Assembly: GCF_006861775.1 (NCBI RefSeq)
Contig: NZ_VDGG01000001.1
Location: 124,001-188,000, forward strand
Source of the DNA: Psychrobacillus soli
Lineage (GTDB): Bacteria; Bacillota; Bacilli; Bacillales_A; Planococcaceae
Reading direction: 5' to 3'
Length of the DNA stretch: 64,000 bases
Shown: one piece after another, positions 8,546 through 17,359 of the stretch
Layout: each line of letters begins with the position of its first letter
Position numbering within the stretch: position 1 is the first letter of the stretch
Program-made: the position numbers and the translations under genes
Notes under the pieces: generated by a model
Told to the model about the DNA's origin: nothing
Database searches by the model: none
What the model saw: the letters and a program-made list of their open reading frames with translations, nothing else

Positions 8546-9454
8546 TCAATGAAACACAATTGTTTTATTCCCTTCCACAATTATGCGATTCTCTAAATGC
8601 CATTTCACTGCTTTTGCAAGTACCCGTCGCTCAATTTGGCGGCCAATTTTCTTTAAATTAATGACATCATCCCGATGGTCTACTCGTTCCACATCCTGCT
8701 CAATAATTGGTCCTTCGTCTAGATTATTCGTCACATAATGTGAAGTCGCTCCGATTAATTTCACCCCACGTTCATATGCACGCTCATATGGTCCTGCACC
8801 TATAAACGCAGGCAAAAAGGAATGGTGAATATTAATGATTCGACTCTCAAAGTGGCGAACAAAGTCTGGAGTCAAAATTTGCATATATCTTGCTAAAATT
8901 AATAAGTCGACTTCATACTTGTCCATCAAGCCGATTTGTTCTTCCTCCACCTGTTTCCGAATATCTTTATTTGCCGGTATGTAATGAAAAGGAATTCCTA
9001 ATGACTCTACGATTGGACGAGCATCTTCGTGATTACTAATAACAACGACGATATCCGTATCAAGATCACCATTTTGCCATTCCCACAAAAGCTCCATCAA
9101 GCAGTGTGTTTCCTTTGAAACAAATATCGCAGAACGCTTTCGATCATTTCGGTAGGAAAAGTCATACTCCATATCATGAGCGGCCGCAATATCACGAAAG
9201 TCATTTTCCATATTTTCCTTCTCGATTAGTAAATTTTCTCTGTGGTACTCGATCCGAATAAAAAAGATTCCGTTTTCCGGGTCGCTTGAATATTGGCTTG
9301 ATTCAATAATATTTGATCCGTGATTATGTAAAAATGTTGATAGAACAGATACAATCCCTGGTTTATCTGGACATTTCACTAATAAACAACCTCTATTTTC
9401 TAGTTGTTTTTGTTGTTGCTTTGAGTTCACTTTAACTTGTGTATTAATAGACAT
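8546..9454 (-). CDS. purU: formyltetrahydrofolate deformylase
   Basis: PurU hydrolyses 10-formyltetrahydrofolate to formate and tetrahydrofolate, balancing the one-carbon pool. About 302 residues. An N-terminal ACT domain (LLVKCPDKPGIVSVLSTFLH) is followed by a formyl-transferase-type catalytic domain with NIHHSFLPAFIGAGPYERA and GATSHYVTNNLDEGPII, carrying the Asn-His-Asp catalytic set. The start is placed at 9454 because AGGGG lies nine bases upstream of that ATG. The ATG at 9463 directly abuts the AGGGG. It is a single gene with its own terminator. Length matches the Bacillus enzyme (about 300). Confidence 0.95.
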   Translation of the reverse strand: MSINTQVKVNSKQQQKQLENRGCLLVKCPDKPGIVSVLSTFLHNHGSNIIESSQYSSDPENGIFFIRIEYHRENLLIEKENMENDFRDIAAAHDMEYDFSYRNDRKRSAIFVSKETHCLMELLWEWQNGDLDTDIVVVISNHEDARPIVESLGIPFHYIPANKDIRKQVEEEQIGLMDKYEVDLLILARYMQILTPDFVRHFESRIINIHHSFLPAFIGAGPYERAYERGVKLIGATSHYVTNNLDEGPIIEQDVERVDHRDDVINLKKIGRQIERRVLAKAVKWHLENRIIVEGNKTIVFH

Positions 9455-9536
9455 ACAGCACATCCCCTAAACTACTTATCAGTTTTATCATTATGCACTA
9501 TTATTAAACTATTCTCAATACCATTTTTCATATAAA

Positions 9537-9568
9537 AAATCCTATGCAAAGCGCTTTGCATAGGATTT
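9537..9568 (-). terminator. terminator of the LysM-3D protein gene
   Basis: A perfect 32-bp palindrome (AAATCCTATGCAAAGC and its complement) ends in TTTTTTAT on the minus strand, directly after the stop at 9574. Confidence 0.9.
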
Positions 9569-9573
9569 CCTTA

Positions 9574-10350
9574 TTAATTGAGTACTTTAAGTTTCACCTT
9601 TTTGACTCCCCATTCCATCGCACTATCGTAAGAAGGAATGAATACATCGATTTTATGTCCTTTAATAGCCCCACCTGTATCACCGGCAATTGCCTCTCCA
9701 TAACCTTCCACCCATACTTTTGTGCCAAGTGGAATAATTTTTGGATCTACGGCAATCACTTTTTGATTTGGATTGGAACGTAAGTCAATTCCATACGCTG
9801 TCGTCCCGGAACATCCTGTACAATATGCAGTATAAGCGGTTGCTGTTACTGTTAATTCATTCGCTACTTGTGCTTCTACCACTTCTACTTTTTCTTCCTT
9901 CACCACCGGTTCTTCAATCGGTGGCGATGTTACAATTGGGGTGGATACGGCCGCCACCTTCCTATCTGGCTTCTGATGTACGGTCTCTGCTTCCACACTA
10001 CCAGCGCTCACAATCAATTCATCACCAGGATGTATAATATCTCCCTTTAAATCATTCCACTCAATCAACGACTCTAATGGAATATTATGTTTCAAAGCAA
10101 TTCGAAACAAATTATCCCCGTCCATGACCTTATAGCCTTTAGGCTCTTCCACTAGTTCCACTGGTGGATAATTGACTAATCCCAAATCTAAAGCATATTG
10201 GAAAGGCAATTCATCTTCTTCCGGAAAGCTATAGGAAGCATCGAAAACGCCTCCACTTGTGCCTATGCCTATAGGAAGATCCGCGGCTTGTGTTACTGTG
10301 TTCGTTGAGAATGCTATTAGCACAATGAACAAAAATGTTCTAAACTTCAA
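9574..10350 (-). CDS. secreted LysM and 3D-domain cell-wall protein (YocH/YuiC-like)
   Basis: This 258-residue exported protein probably acts on peptidoglycan. An N-terminal signal peptide (MKFRTFLFIVLIAFSTNTVTQAA) is followed by one LysM repeat at about 69-113 (YKVMDGDNLFRIALKHNI). A Val/Glu/Pro-rich linker follows at about 120-160, and a C-terminal 3D domain at about 165-258 contains AVDPKIIPLGTKVWVEGYG, AGDTGGAIKGHKIDVF and a final Asp in PSYDSA. 3D domains resemble lytic transglycosylase MltA/RpfB folds. A CTGC/SGTTAYG segment precedes the 3D motif as in YocH-type proteins. Single gene; the promoter must lie in the region to its right, near the repeat array. Confidence 0.9.
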   Translation of the reverse strand: MKFRTFLFIVLIAFSTNTVTQAADLPIGIGTSGGVFDASYSFPEEDELPFQYALDLGLVNYPPVELVEEPKGYKVMDGDNLFRIALKHNIPLESLIEWNDLKGDIIHPGDELIVSAGSVEAETVHQKPDRKVAAVSTPIVTSPPIEEPVVKEEKVEVVEAQVANELTVTATAYTAYCTGCSGTTAYGIDLRSNPNQKVIAVDPKIIPLGTKVWVEGYGEAIAGDTGGAIKGHKIDVFIPSYDSAMEWGVKKVKLKVLN

Positions 10351-10451
10351 AATAAAACTCCTCCTTTACAAGTAAACTGTAAAACATTTTTATTTCGTCC
10401 CAGTCTTGCCCAAAAACTTCGAAAAACAAACATTCTAATAAAATAAAAAGA

Positions 10452-10494
10452 AGCCACCCTCTAAAACACTTAAAATCTGTTTTAGAAAATGGCT
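10452..10494 (-). terminator. imperfect hairpin with T-tract, upstream of the LysM-3D gene
   Basis: Arms AGCCACCCTCTAAAACA and TGTTTTAGAAAATGGCT pair except for two or three central bases. On the minus strand TTCTTTTTATTTT follows. This is a terminator shape, but no gene lies directly before it on that strand; only the repeat array and then the thiolase operon do. Confidence 0.6.
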
Positions 10495-10556
10495 CTATTT
10501 TCGGAACAATTTAAAATGTAAGAAATTACAAATTTACTAGAAATTAATGAAGAAGA

Positions 10557-11213
10557 GCAACCAGTTTACTTCTAAGAGCAACCAGTTCAAGGAGATAAGC
10601 AACCAAATTAACCGATAGAGCAACTAGTTTATACGTGAAAGCAACCAGTTCTCATGGTATAAAGTAAACTCTTCCTGATATAGCTCCTCGAAGGAATGAG
10701 GTGGAATTATTTTCTTTTATTAGTTACAAAATGGCGATGGGCGACCAATTCACTCATGAGGGCAACCAGTTCAAGGAGATAAGCAACCAAATTAACCATG
10801 GGAGCAACTAGTTCCCTAGCGAAAGCAACCAGTTCTCATAGTATAAATTAAACTCTTCCTGATATAGCTCCTCGAAGGTGCGAGGTGGAATTATTTTCTT
10901 TTATTAGTTACAAAATGGCGATGGGCGACCAATTCACTCATGAGGGCAACCAGTTCAAGGAGATAAGCAACCAAATTAACCATGGGAGCAACTAGTTCCC
11001 TAGCGAAAGCAACCAGTTCTCATAGTATAAATTAAACTCTTCCTGATATAGCTCCTCGAAGGTGCGAGGTGGAATTATTTTCTTTTATTAGTTACAAAAT
11101 GGCGATGGGCGACCAATTCACTCATGAGGGCAACCAGTTCAAGGAGATAAGCAACCAAATTAAGCACGAGAGCAACTAGTTAACTCACGAGAGCAACCAA
11201 TCCACTCACAAAA
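10557..11213. repeat. nested tandem repeat: 20 units of 21 bp in four blocks of five, with three 79-bp spacers
   Basis: Units start at 10557, 10578, 10599, 10620 and 10641; then 10741 to 10825; 10925 to 11009; and 11109 to 11193, each 21 bp apart within a block. Each unit begins with GCAACCAGTT or a close variant, followed by 11 variable bases. Blocks are separated by 79-bp spacers at 10662-10740, 10846-10924 and 11030-11108. The second and third spacers are identical by eye, and the first differs at about six bases. The overall period is 184 bp. Stops occur in the frames I checked and no long ORF spans the region, so it does not look coding. Outer blocks have drifted more than inner ones. 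Function unknown. Confidence 0.95.
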
Positions 11214-11217
11214 CAAA

Positions 11218-11237
11218 AGAGCTGCCAAAGCAGCCCT
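11218..11237 (-). terminator. terminator of the catabolic operon
   Basis: The 8-bp stem AGGGCTGC/GCAGCTCT has one G-U pair and a TTT loop, followed on the minus strand by TTTTGTTTTG. It lies directly after the thiolase stop. Confidence 0.8.
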
Positions 11238-11240
11238 CAC

Positions 11241-12434
11241 TCAAACTTGCATATTCTCAATGATTGTTGCAATTCCCATACCGCCCGCAATACATAGCGT
11301 CACCGCACCATATTTCTTACCAGTACGCTCTAGTTCATGCACTAACTTCGTCAACAAAATTGCACCAGTAGCACCAATCGGATGCCCCATTGCAATAGCA
11401 CCGCCATTTGGATTCACCTGACTAAACTTAAGACCTAACTCATTCACACATGCAACTGCTTGCGATGCGAATGCTTCGTTCAATTCTACTACATCTAGAT
11501 CTGCTATCGACAAGTTAGTTTGCTTCAATGCTTTTTGCATCGCATAAACAGGACCCATTCCCATCAATTCAGGTGCACAACCTGCAGAAGCTTGAGCGAT
11601 AATTCTCGCTTTTGGTTTGTAACCGCGTTTCAATGCCTCGGCTTCGGACATTACGAGTAATGCTGCTGCTCCATCATTACGACCACTCGCATTTCCCGCG
11701 GTTACCGTGCCGCCTTCTTTGAACACTGGCTTAAGTGTTGCTAGCTTTTCCAAAGTTGTTTCTCTTGGATGTTCATCGACTTTAAATTCTACGATACCTT
11801 TACGAGTTTTCACTGGATAAGGGGCAATCTCTTTTTCAAAATAGCCTTTTTCAATCGCATTTTTTGTTTTTTCCTGACTACTTAATGCGAATTCATCTTG
11901 TGCTTCTCTTGAAATCCCATACTTTTCTGCAACATTTTCTGCGGTGATTCCCATGTTTAAGTCGCCATAAATTTCTCTTGGCTGTGAGCCTGGTTGGCTT
12001 GCAGTATTTGGATCTTTCAGCGAAACATCCCCAGATTTTGTACCAAACCGCACACTATTCACATAGTACGGAGCAGTACTCATCGACTCTGCTCCCCCAG
12101 CAATGATAATATCACTAAGTCCCGTTTGAATTTGTTGCATTGCAGAATTTACCGCTTGTACACCTGATCCACATTGTCTGTGAATGGTATATCCCGGAAT
12201 ATCTACAGGTAGTCCAGCTCGAAGCATCGTAACTCTCGCTAAGTTGGATACATCGGCACTTTGTTTTGCTTGCCCTAAAATGACTTCCTCGACAGCAGTT
12301 TTATCGAGATTCGTACGACGTATTAATTCTTCTATTACGTGTGACCCGAGAAAATCTACTGTTTCATTGCCAATGCTACCACCAAGTTTTCCTATTGCTG
12401 TACGAACTGCGTCTACGATTACTACATTTTTCAT
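11241..12434 (-). CDS. pcaF: thiolase, probable beta-ketoadipyl-CoA thiolase
   Basis: This 397-residue thiolase cleaves 3-oxoacyl-CoA with CoA. In this operon the expected reaction is 3-oxoadipyl-CoA to succinyl-CoA plus acetyl-CoA, the last step of catechol degradation. The nucleophile Cys88 sits in RQCGSGVQAV, the His in GHPIGATGA (about 351), and the second Cys in CIAGGMG (about 381). Length and motifs match acetyl-CoA acetyltransferases, so an acetoacetyl-CoA thiolase is the alternative. Pathway assignment rests on its position as last gene after the muconate cycloisomerase gene and the CoA-transferase pair. Confidence 0.88.
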   Translation of the reverse strand: MKNVVIVDAVRTAIGKLGGSIGNETVDFLGSHVIEELIRRTNLDKTAVEEVILGQAKQSADVSNLARVTMLRAGLPVDIPGYTIHRQCGSGVQAVNSAMQQIQTGLSDIIIAGGAESMSTAPYYVNSVRFGTKSGDVSLKDPNTASQPGSQPREIYGDLNMGITAENVAEKYGISREAQDEFALSSQEKTKNAIEKGYFEKEIAPYPVKTRKGIVEFKVDEHPRETTLEKLATLKPVFKEGGTVTAGNASGRNDGAAALLVMSEAEALKRGYKPKARIIAQASAGCAPELMGMGPVYAMQKALKQTNLSIADLDVVELNEAFASQAVACVNELGLKFSQVNPNGGAIAMGHPIGATGAILLTKLVHELERTGKKYGAVTLCIAGGMGIATIIENMQV

Positions 12435-12449
12435 CTCATCATCTCCACC

Positions 12450-13565
12450 TTAAAGACTTCTCGCATAATGTTTTACTTTTTCGCGATCAATTTCTACTCC
12501 GAAACCTGGTCCGTTCGGTATGACAACTTCAAAGTTTTCAAATTTAATAGGTTCTAACGTAAGGTCATCTTTAAATAATAAAGGACCAAAGATTTCTGTA
12601 CCGAATTTCATCTCTGGAATAGTGGCATAAAGTTGTGCACAAATAGCTGTTCCTAAACTTGACTCGATCATCGTACCTCCATACAATCCAATTCCTGCTG
12701 CTTCTGCGATACCTGCAACTTTCTTTGTTTGTGTTAATCCTCCTGCCTTACAAGGCTTCAACGCAATACAATTTCCTGCACGGTGTTTCGAAATTTGGAA
12801 TACATCTTGTATGCTATTTGCTGCCTCATCCGCCATAATTGGTACTTTGAAACGAGAAGTCAACCTTGCCATTCCTTCATAATTCCACGTTGGTAGCGGC
12901 TGCTCGACCATTGAAACGCCACCATCTTCCAAAGCTGCGATGCAATAATTCGCTGTATCCTCATCCCATGCCTGATTGACATCGACTGTAATGCGTGCCT
13001 CGTCTCCTACTGCTTGTTTAATCTGACGAACATGCTCAACATTTTTAAATGGGTCGCCTTTTCCGATTTTCAACTTAAAAATATTATGGCGCTTTTGGTG
13101 TAAAAACTCTTTCGCTTCTTCAATATCTTGTGCTGTTTCTCCACTCGCTAGCGTCCAAGCAATTGGCAATGAAGTATGGATTTGGCCTCCGAATAATTCA
13201 AAAGCTGCCACATCTTTACTACGAGCTGCTAAATCTATAATGGCTGCTTCCACTACGGTTTTCGCAAAATTGTTTCCTCTAACTTGCTTCGAAACCTCGT
13301 ACATAATTTTGTCAAAGTGAATAGGATCTTTCCCGATAACGAGTGGTGCAATATACGTATCAATATTTGCTTTAATGGCTTCAGGTGTGGACTCTCCGTA
13401 AGAAGCTCCTCCAATTGTTGCCACTTCAGACCAGCCTTCTCGTCCTTCTTCATCTGTAACACAGCCAACAACAATGGACTGTGACACAATCGTATGCATC
13501 GCCAATTGATGCGGGCGAATAGTCGGTAAATCTAGTATATAAACATCAAAAGAACGTATTTTCAT
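12450..13565 (-). CDS. catB: muconate cycloisomerase (enolase superfamily)
   Basis: Converts cis,cis-muconate to muconolactone in the cytoplasm. 371 residues with the muconate-lactonizing layout: K164/K166 in FKLKIGKG, metal ligands D195 (with N197 in VDVNQAW), E221 (VEQPLP) and D246/E247 (ADEAAN), and K270 in LKPCKAGG. The N-terminal capping domain occupies about 1-130. Context with catechol 1,2-dioxygenase and 3-oxoadipate CoA-transferase supports this over other enolase-superfamily reactions such as dipeptide epimerase. It lies 15 bases before the thiolase gene. The ribosome binding site is weak. Confidence 0.9.
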   Translation of the reverse strand: MKIRSFDVYILDLPTIRPHQLAMHTIVSQSIVVGCVTDEEGREGWSEVATIGGASYGESTPEAIKANIDTYIAPLVIGKDPIHFDKIMYEVSKQVRGNNFAKTVVEAAIIDLAARSKDVAAFELFGGQIHTSLPIAWTLASGETAQDIEEAKEFLHQKRHNIFKLKIGKGDPFKNVEHVRQIKQAVGDEARITVDVNQAWDEDTANYCIAALEDGGVSMVEQPLPTWNYEGMARLTSRFKVPIMADEAANSIQDVFQISKHRAGNCIALKPCKAGGLTQTKKVAGIAEAAGIGLYGGTMIESSLGTAICAQLYATIPEMKFGTEIFGPLLFKDDLTLEPIKFENFEVVIPNGPGFGVEIDREKVKHYARSL

Positions 13566-13586
13566 CTGAAACCAACTTTCTAAAAT

Positions 13587-14225
13587 TTATGATAAAAAAT
13601 CTGCTTCCGTTTTTGCTTTTACTTCTTCAATTGTGACACCAGGCATTAGCTCCACTAGTCTCAATTGCTTATCTACCACTTCAAATACCGCAAGTTCCGT
13701 AAAAATCATATCAACGCTTCTTGTCGAAGTAATCGGATATATACACTTCTTTAACAACTTGCTGCTACCATCCTTTGACGTGTGGCTCATCGTTACAAAC
13801 ACTTTCTTCGCACCGACTAATAAATCCATCGCCCCGCCTACGCCCATAATATTTTTTCCAGGTACAGCCCAGTTTGCAATAACGCCGGTCTGATCCACTT
13901 GAAGTGCGCCAAGAATAGCAACATCCACATGACCACCGCGAATCATTGCGAAAGAATCCGAGCTATTGAAGTAAGACGCTCCGATCGCTTCCCCAACCGG
14001 TAACTTTCCTGCATTTACAAGGTTTGGATCGATATCCACCTCTTCCACGTCCGTTACTCCGAGTAGACCGTTCTCCGTATGCATATAAATATCTGCCGCG
14101 TTCATATACTCTGCAACAAGTGTAGGAATTCCAATTCCCAAATTCACGACACAAGGTCCTTCTAGTTCAGCCGCTACACGCTTTGCGATTAAATGTTGCA
14201 TATCTGTTTTACTCATTGTCGTCAT
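13587..14225 (-). CDS. pcaJ: 3-oxoadipate CoA-transferase subunit B
   Basis: This 212-residue beta subunit of a class I CoA-transferase moves CoA from succinyl-CoA to 3-oxoadipate. The catalytic Glu51 is in HTENGLLGV, and GIGIPTLVAEYM and VGGAMDLLVGAKKV are family segments. Its start overlaps the alpha-subunit stop as ATGA, ensuring equal synthesis. 3-oxoacid (acetoacetate) CoA-transferases ScoAB look the same, so specificity is inferred from the surrounding catechol genes. ScoB-type annotation would be an equally likely automatic call. Confidence 0.87.
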   Translation of the reverse strand: MTTMSKTDMQHLIAKRVAAELEGPCVVNLGIGIPTLVAEYMNAADIYMHTENGLLGVTDVEEVDIDPNLVNAGKLPVGEAIGASYFNSSDSFAMIRGGHVDVAILGALQVDQTGVIANWAVPGKNIMGVGGAMDLLVGAKKVFVTMSHTSKDGSSKLLKKCIYPITSTRSVDMIFTELAVFEVVDKQLRLVELMPGVTIEEVKAKTEADFLS

Positions 14226-14908
14226 CTATTCACAACCCCTTCCTTTGTCAACACTTGTTGTGCTTGAATGATTGTATCGACATACAAAAATGGTGTGACA
14301 ATTTCTTCCGGATTTAACGCACCAGGTTCCACAATTTCATCCACTTCTACAATCACTCTCTTTGCAGCCGTCGCCATGAGCGGGTTAAAATTACGTGCCG
14401 TTTTGTAATAAATGAGATTTCCAAGTGTATCCGCTTTATGCGCACGGATAAGTGCAACATCAGCGCGAATCGCTTTTTCGAAAATATATGTTATGCCATC
14501 AATCTCGCGCTCTTCTTTGCCTATTGCAAGATCTGTGCCAGCACCAGTTGTTGTATAAAAGCCGCCCAGTCCAGCCCCTCCAGCACGTAAAGCCTCCGCT
14601 AATGTCCCTTGAGGAAGCAACTCTAACTCGATTTCCCCTTTTTGATACTTGTCACCGACATCCCGGTTACTTGTAAAATAAGAGCCAATTCCTTTTTTAA
14701 TCTTATTTTGATTGAGCAGTATTCCAAGCCCTTTTCCCGATTCTCCCAGATTATTACTAACAATCGTTAGATCTTTCACATCTTTTTCAGTTAAACCTTC
14801 TATTAATGAAAGAGGTGCTCCTATTAATCCAAAACCACCTACTAAAACGGTATGACCACTTTCCACACATGACAAAGCATCTTGTATATCACTCGTTACT
14901 TTTGACAT
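14222..14908 (-). CDS. pcaI: 3-oxoadipate CoA-transferase subunit A
   Basis: This 228-residue alpha subunit partners the next gene. The glycine-rich CoA-binding segment VGGFGLIGAP (about 23-32) and the SNNLGESGKGLG, GGAGLGGFYTTTG and KADTLGNLIYYKTARNFNP segments are characteristic of class I CoA-transferase alpha chains. Start with AAGGAGAGGG upstream. The gene sits 12 bases after the carboxymuconolactone-decarboxylase-like gene in a tight operon. Acetoacetate-specific ScoA cannot be excluded by sequence alone. Confidence 0.87.
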   Translation of the reverse strand: MSKVTSDIQDALSCVESGHTVLVGGFGLIGAPLSLIEGLTEKDVKDLTIVSNNLGESGKGLGILLNQNKIKKGIGSYFTSNRDVGDKYQKGEIELELLPQGTLAEALRAGGAGLGGFYTTTGAGTDLAIGKEEREIDGITYIFEKAIRADVALIRAHKADTLGNLIYYKTARNFNPLMATAAKRVIVEVDEIVEPGALNPEEIVTPFLYVDTIIQAQQVLTKEGVVNR

Positions 14909-14920
14909 CTTACCCTCTCC

Positions 14921-15643
14921 TTACTTCGTAACCAATTTTAATGAATCGCTTATTTCAAACCATGCTGGAATACCTGCAGTTAACACACAAATATACCCAA
15001 CATCCGCAAGTTCAGCTTCCGTTACACCGACTGCTCTCGCTTTTTCTATCCAAGGAACAGCATCTGCGCCACGTAGTTGGGTAATAAAATTTCCAACCAT
15101 ATTTAAATGCTTCATACGAGTAGACACATGCCCCTCACACAGGAGTTTGGCTTCTATTTTATCTTTGTCACTACTTTGAATGATTGTAAGAGATTCTACT
15201 AAAAAGCTAGTATCCTCGTCACCCAACCACTTGATCATCGTCTCGAAAACCTCTTCTATCGTCTCAGGACCTTTTTCAGATTGTACTACTCGTTGCCCTT
15301 TTAGTTCTAGAGCGTAAGCAAGTCCCTCAAGTGACACTTTTAAAGCAGGCGTTCCTCCGTATAAGTAAGAAACTAAAAAGTACTCCACTAGTTCTGGAAT
15401 CGTGGAACCAAAGTCGATTGCGCCTTTCGTATGGTAACCCATGCTACGTGTATATAATCGAGCGGCGTTCATACTCGCTAAAAGTACATCTTTTTCCTTT
15501 CGAGATAATGCCCCATCTTGCATAATCTCTCCGCGTAATCCTGTATAATGATCGAGCACAATCGGGCTATAATCATGCATTTTCTGCACCCAACCTGGAA
15601 CTTCGTCATATACCTCTTTAAAATATGCTAACCCTTTACTCAT
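14921..15643 (-). CDS. two-domain carboxymuconolactone-decarboxylase-like protein, candidate muconolactone-processing enzyme
   Basis: A roughly 240-residue protein made of two CMD-like repeats. The first is about 45-115, with SRKEKDVLLASMNAARLYTR, YHTKGAIDFGSTIPELVE and YLYGGTPAL. The second is about 165-238, with MKHLNMVGNF, WIEKARAVGVTEAELADVGY and LTAGIPAWFE. The redox Cys pair of AhpD-type members is absent, which points to a lactone-binding or other non-peroxidase role. It lies in the operon between the transporter gene and the CoA-transferase genes. The operon lacks a CatC-type muconolactone isomerase, so this protein may fill that step. Start set at ATG 15643 with AGAGG eight bases upstream; ATG 15646 and GTG 15652 are alternatives. 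Confidence 0.8.
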   Translation of the reverse strand: MSKGLAYFKEVYDEVPGWVQKMHDYSPIVLDHYTGLRGEIMQDGALSRKEKDVLLASMNAARLYTRSMGYHTKGAIDFGSTIPELVEYFLVSYLYGGTPALKVSLEGLAYALELKGQRVVQSEKGPETIEEVFETMIKWLGDEDTSFLVESLTIIQSSDKDKIEAKLLCEGHVSTRMKHLNMVGNFITQLRGADAVPWIEKARAVGVTEAELADVGYICVLTAGIPAWFEISDSLKLVTK

Positions 15644-15666
15644 CATTTTCACCTCTAAGTTTCGAA

Positions 15667-17325
15667 TTATTTTAAGGTATCCGGATATTCAAACTGATTG
15701 ATGCCAAATATGATCGGAAGTACGAAATATACAAACACCACAATCAGAACGAATGCTAATACCGTAAGTCCTGTGCCTTTTCTTAACATGTCCATCATCG
15801 TGATTTTGCCTGTCGCAAAAATGATTGCATTCGATGGAGTACCAATCGGCAACATAAATGCGAATCCAGCTCCCATAGCTACTGCTGTCATAAGCGGAAG
15901 CGGGTGAATATTCATTGCCAGTGCCAACGCCGCAGTAATTGGAACAAGTATCGTTACTGTAGCTGTATTCGGTGTCATTTGGGTCATCCCGATACCAAGC
16001 AAGGTAGTAACGCCTAGAATCATCATGTAGGAAGCACCATCTAGTAATAATAATTGGCTACCGATCCAACTCGCCAGATCCGTTCCGTTAAAACCTGCAG
16101 CAAGTGCTAACCCCCCGCCGACTAACAGTAGAACATCCCATGGCATGTTCTTCAGTGAATCTTTTCCAAGGATACGTTCGCCTGGTCTATTAGATGATGG
16201 AATAATATGTAGTAGAACTGCGGCTACCATAGCAATCATCGTATCGCTCAAACCAGGAATGATATCACTCCATAGGAATGTCCTTGTCATCCACATAAAG
16301 CCAGTTAGAATGAAAATGGATAGAACAATTTTTTCTTCATACGACATTTTACCGAGTTCTTTTTTCCGATCGCTAACAAACTGACGACCGTTCTTGATTT
16401 TTTTAACTTTCATCGGATAAGCAATTTTTGTGATATAGAAGATGGAAAACAGCATCAACAACGCTGTCAACGGAAAGGCAAAGAGAAAAAATTGGGCGAA
16501 GGATATTTCAAACCCTAATAGTTCCTTGGAAAGACCTGCGAGCACAAGGTTCGTCGGTGTTCCTATCAAGGTTGCGCTCCCTCCAATTGTTCCTCCAAAG
16601 CCTATTGCAAAAATAATGGATTTCGTGAATTTCATTTCTTCTTCTTTGGTATACACATTATCTTCTTTCATGAGAGTCACGACTTTTGTAATGATAGCCG
16701 TACCAATTGGAAGCATTAGCATAACTGTGGCCATATTCGATACCCACATTGATATTAAACCTGTTGCTAGCATAAATCCTAGAACGAGCCCTGGAGTACT
16801 TGTCCCCACTGCACTGATAATCGTAATGGCAATTCGTTCATGGAGATTCCAACGCTCTAAAGCCAAAGCTAGCGCAAACCCTCCGATAAATAAAAAGATT
16901 AAAGGATTTCCATAACTAGCAGCCGCAACACCCTCCCCGACTGTCCCCATCACTGGCAATAAAACTAGTGGCAAGAGCGAGGTAATGCCTAATGGGATAG
17001 ACTCCAAAATCCACCAAACAGCAATCCATGCAGTAATTGCAAGGACAGATCGCCCTTCATCACTCAGTCCTGGTAGAGGCAAGAAAAACAATATTAGTAG
17101 AAATAATAACGGCCCTAAAAAGAGACCGACAAATTGCGTCGTGCTATAAGATTTATTACGTTTTGTTTGTTCGTTCCGAGTGGTGCTCATTTTTCCAACT
17201 GGCAATTCAGCAGATACCACCCCTGCACTGCTGTGATTCCTAAGGTCTGCCATTGTCACAAGATCCTTCGTTTTATTGTGGGATTCCCACAACATACGAT
17301 TAATATGTTTGATTGAAAATTTCAT
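15667..17325 (-). CDS. DASS/SLC13-family anion symporter
   Basis: This 552-residue sodium-coupled anion transporter has about 12-13 membrane helices after an unusually long hydrophilic N-terminal tail of about 70 residues. Family signatures are visible in WVSNMATVMLMLPIG (the SNT-type motif), SATLIGTPTNLVLAG and TPNTATVTILVPI, plus FMLPIGTPSNAIIFATG near the C terminus. Members carry dicarboxylates, sulfate or related acids. Embedded in the catechol operon, it probably imports a dicarboxylate or aromatic acid feeding the pathway. GGGGAG six bases before ATG 17325 supports the long N terminus; a shorter start at internal Met46 would also give a normal protein. Confidence 0.85.
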   Translation of the reverse strand: MKFSIKHINRMLWESHNKTKDLVTMADLRNHSSAGVVSAELPVGKMSTTRNEQTKRNKSYSTTQFVGLFLGPLLFLLILFFLPLPGLSDEGRSVLAITAWIAVWWILESIPLGITSLLPLVLLPVMGTVGEGVAAASYGNPLIFLFIGGFALALALERWNLHERIAITIISAVGTSTPGLVLGFMLATGLISMWVSNMATVMLMLPIGTAIITKVVTLMKEDNVYTKEEEMKFTKSIIFAIGFGGTIGGSATLIGTPTNLVLAGLSKELLGFEISFAQFFLFAFPLTALLMLFSIFYITKIAYPMKVKKIKNGRQFVSDRKKELGKMSYEEKIVLSIFILTGFMWMTRTFLWSDIIPGLSDTMIAMVAAVLLHIIPSSNRPGERILGKDSLKNMPWDVLLLVGGGLALAAGFNGTDLASWIGSQLLLLDGASYMMILGVTTLLGIGMTQMTPNTATVTILVPITAALALAMNIHPLPLMTAVAMGAGFAFMLPIGTPSNAIIFATGKITMMDMLRKGTGLTVLAFVLIVVFVYFVLPIIFGINQFEYPDTLK

Positions 17326-17359
17326 CTGTTTCTCCCCTTACTTCCTTTGTTGTTCCCCG

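Noticed and set aside
10557-11213. CRISPR array
   Set aside because: Units are 21 bp with only about 10 conserved bases, the remainder recurs between blocks instead of being unique, and no cas genes are present.
10557-11213. Coding repeat (7-residue unit because 21 is a multiple of 3)
   Set aside because: The frames I checked meet stops within a few units (TAA, TAG or TGA inside units), and no long ORF spans the array on either strand.
16145-17316. Several plus-strand open frames across the transporter gene, such as 16442-16915
   Set aside because: They lie antisense to a clear SLC13 gene and have composition of reverse-strand membrane protein codons, with no ribosome binding site.
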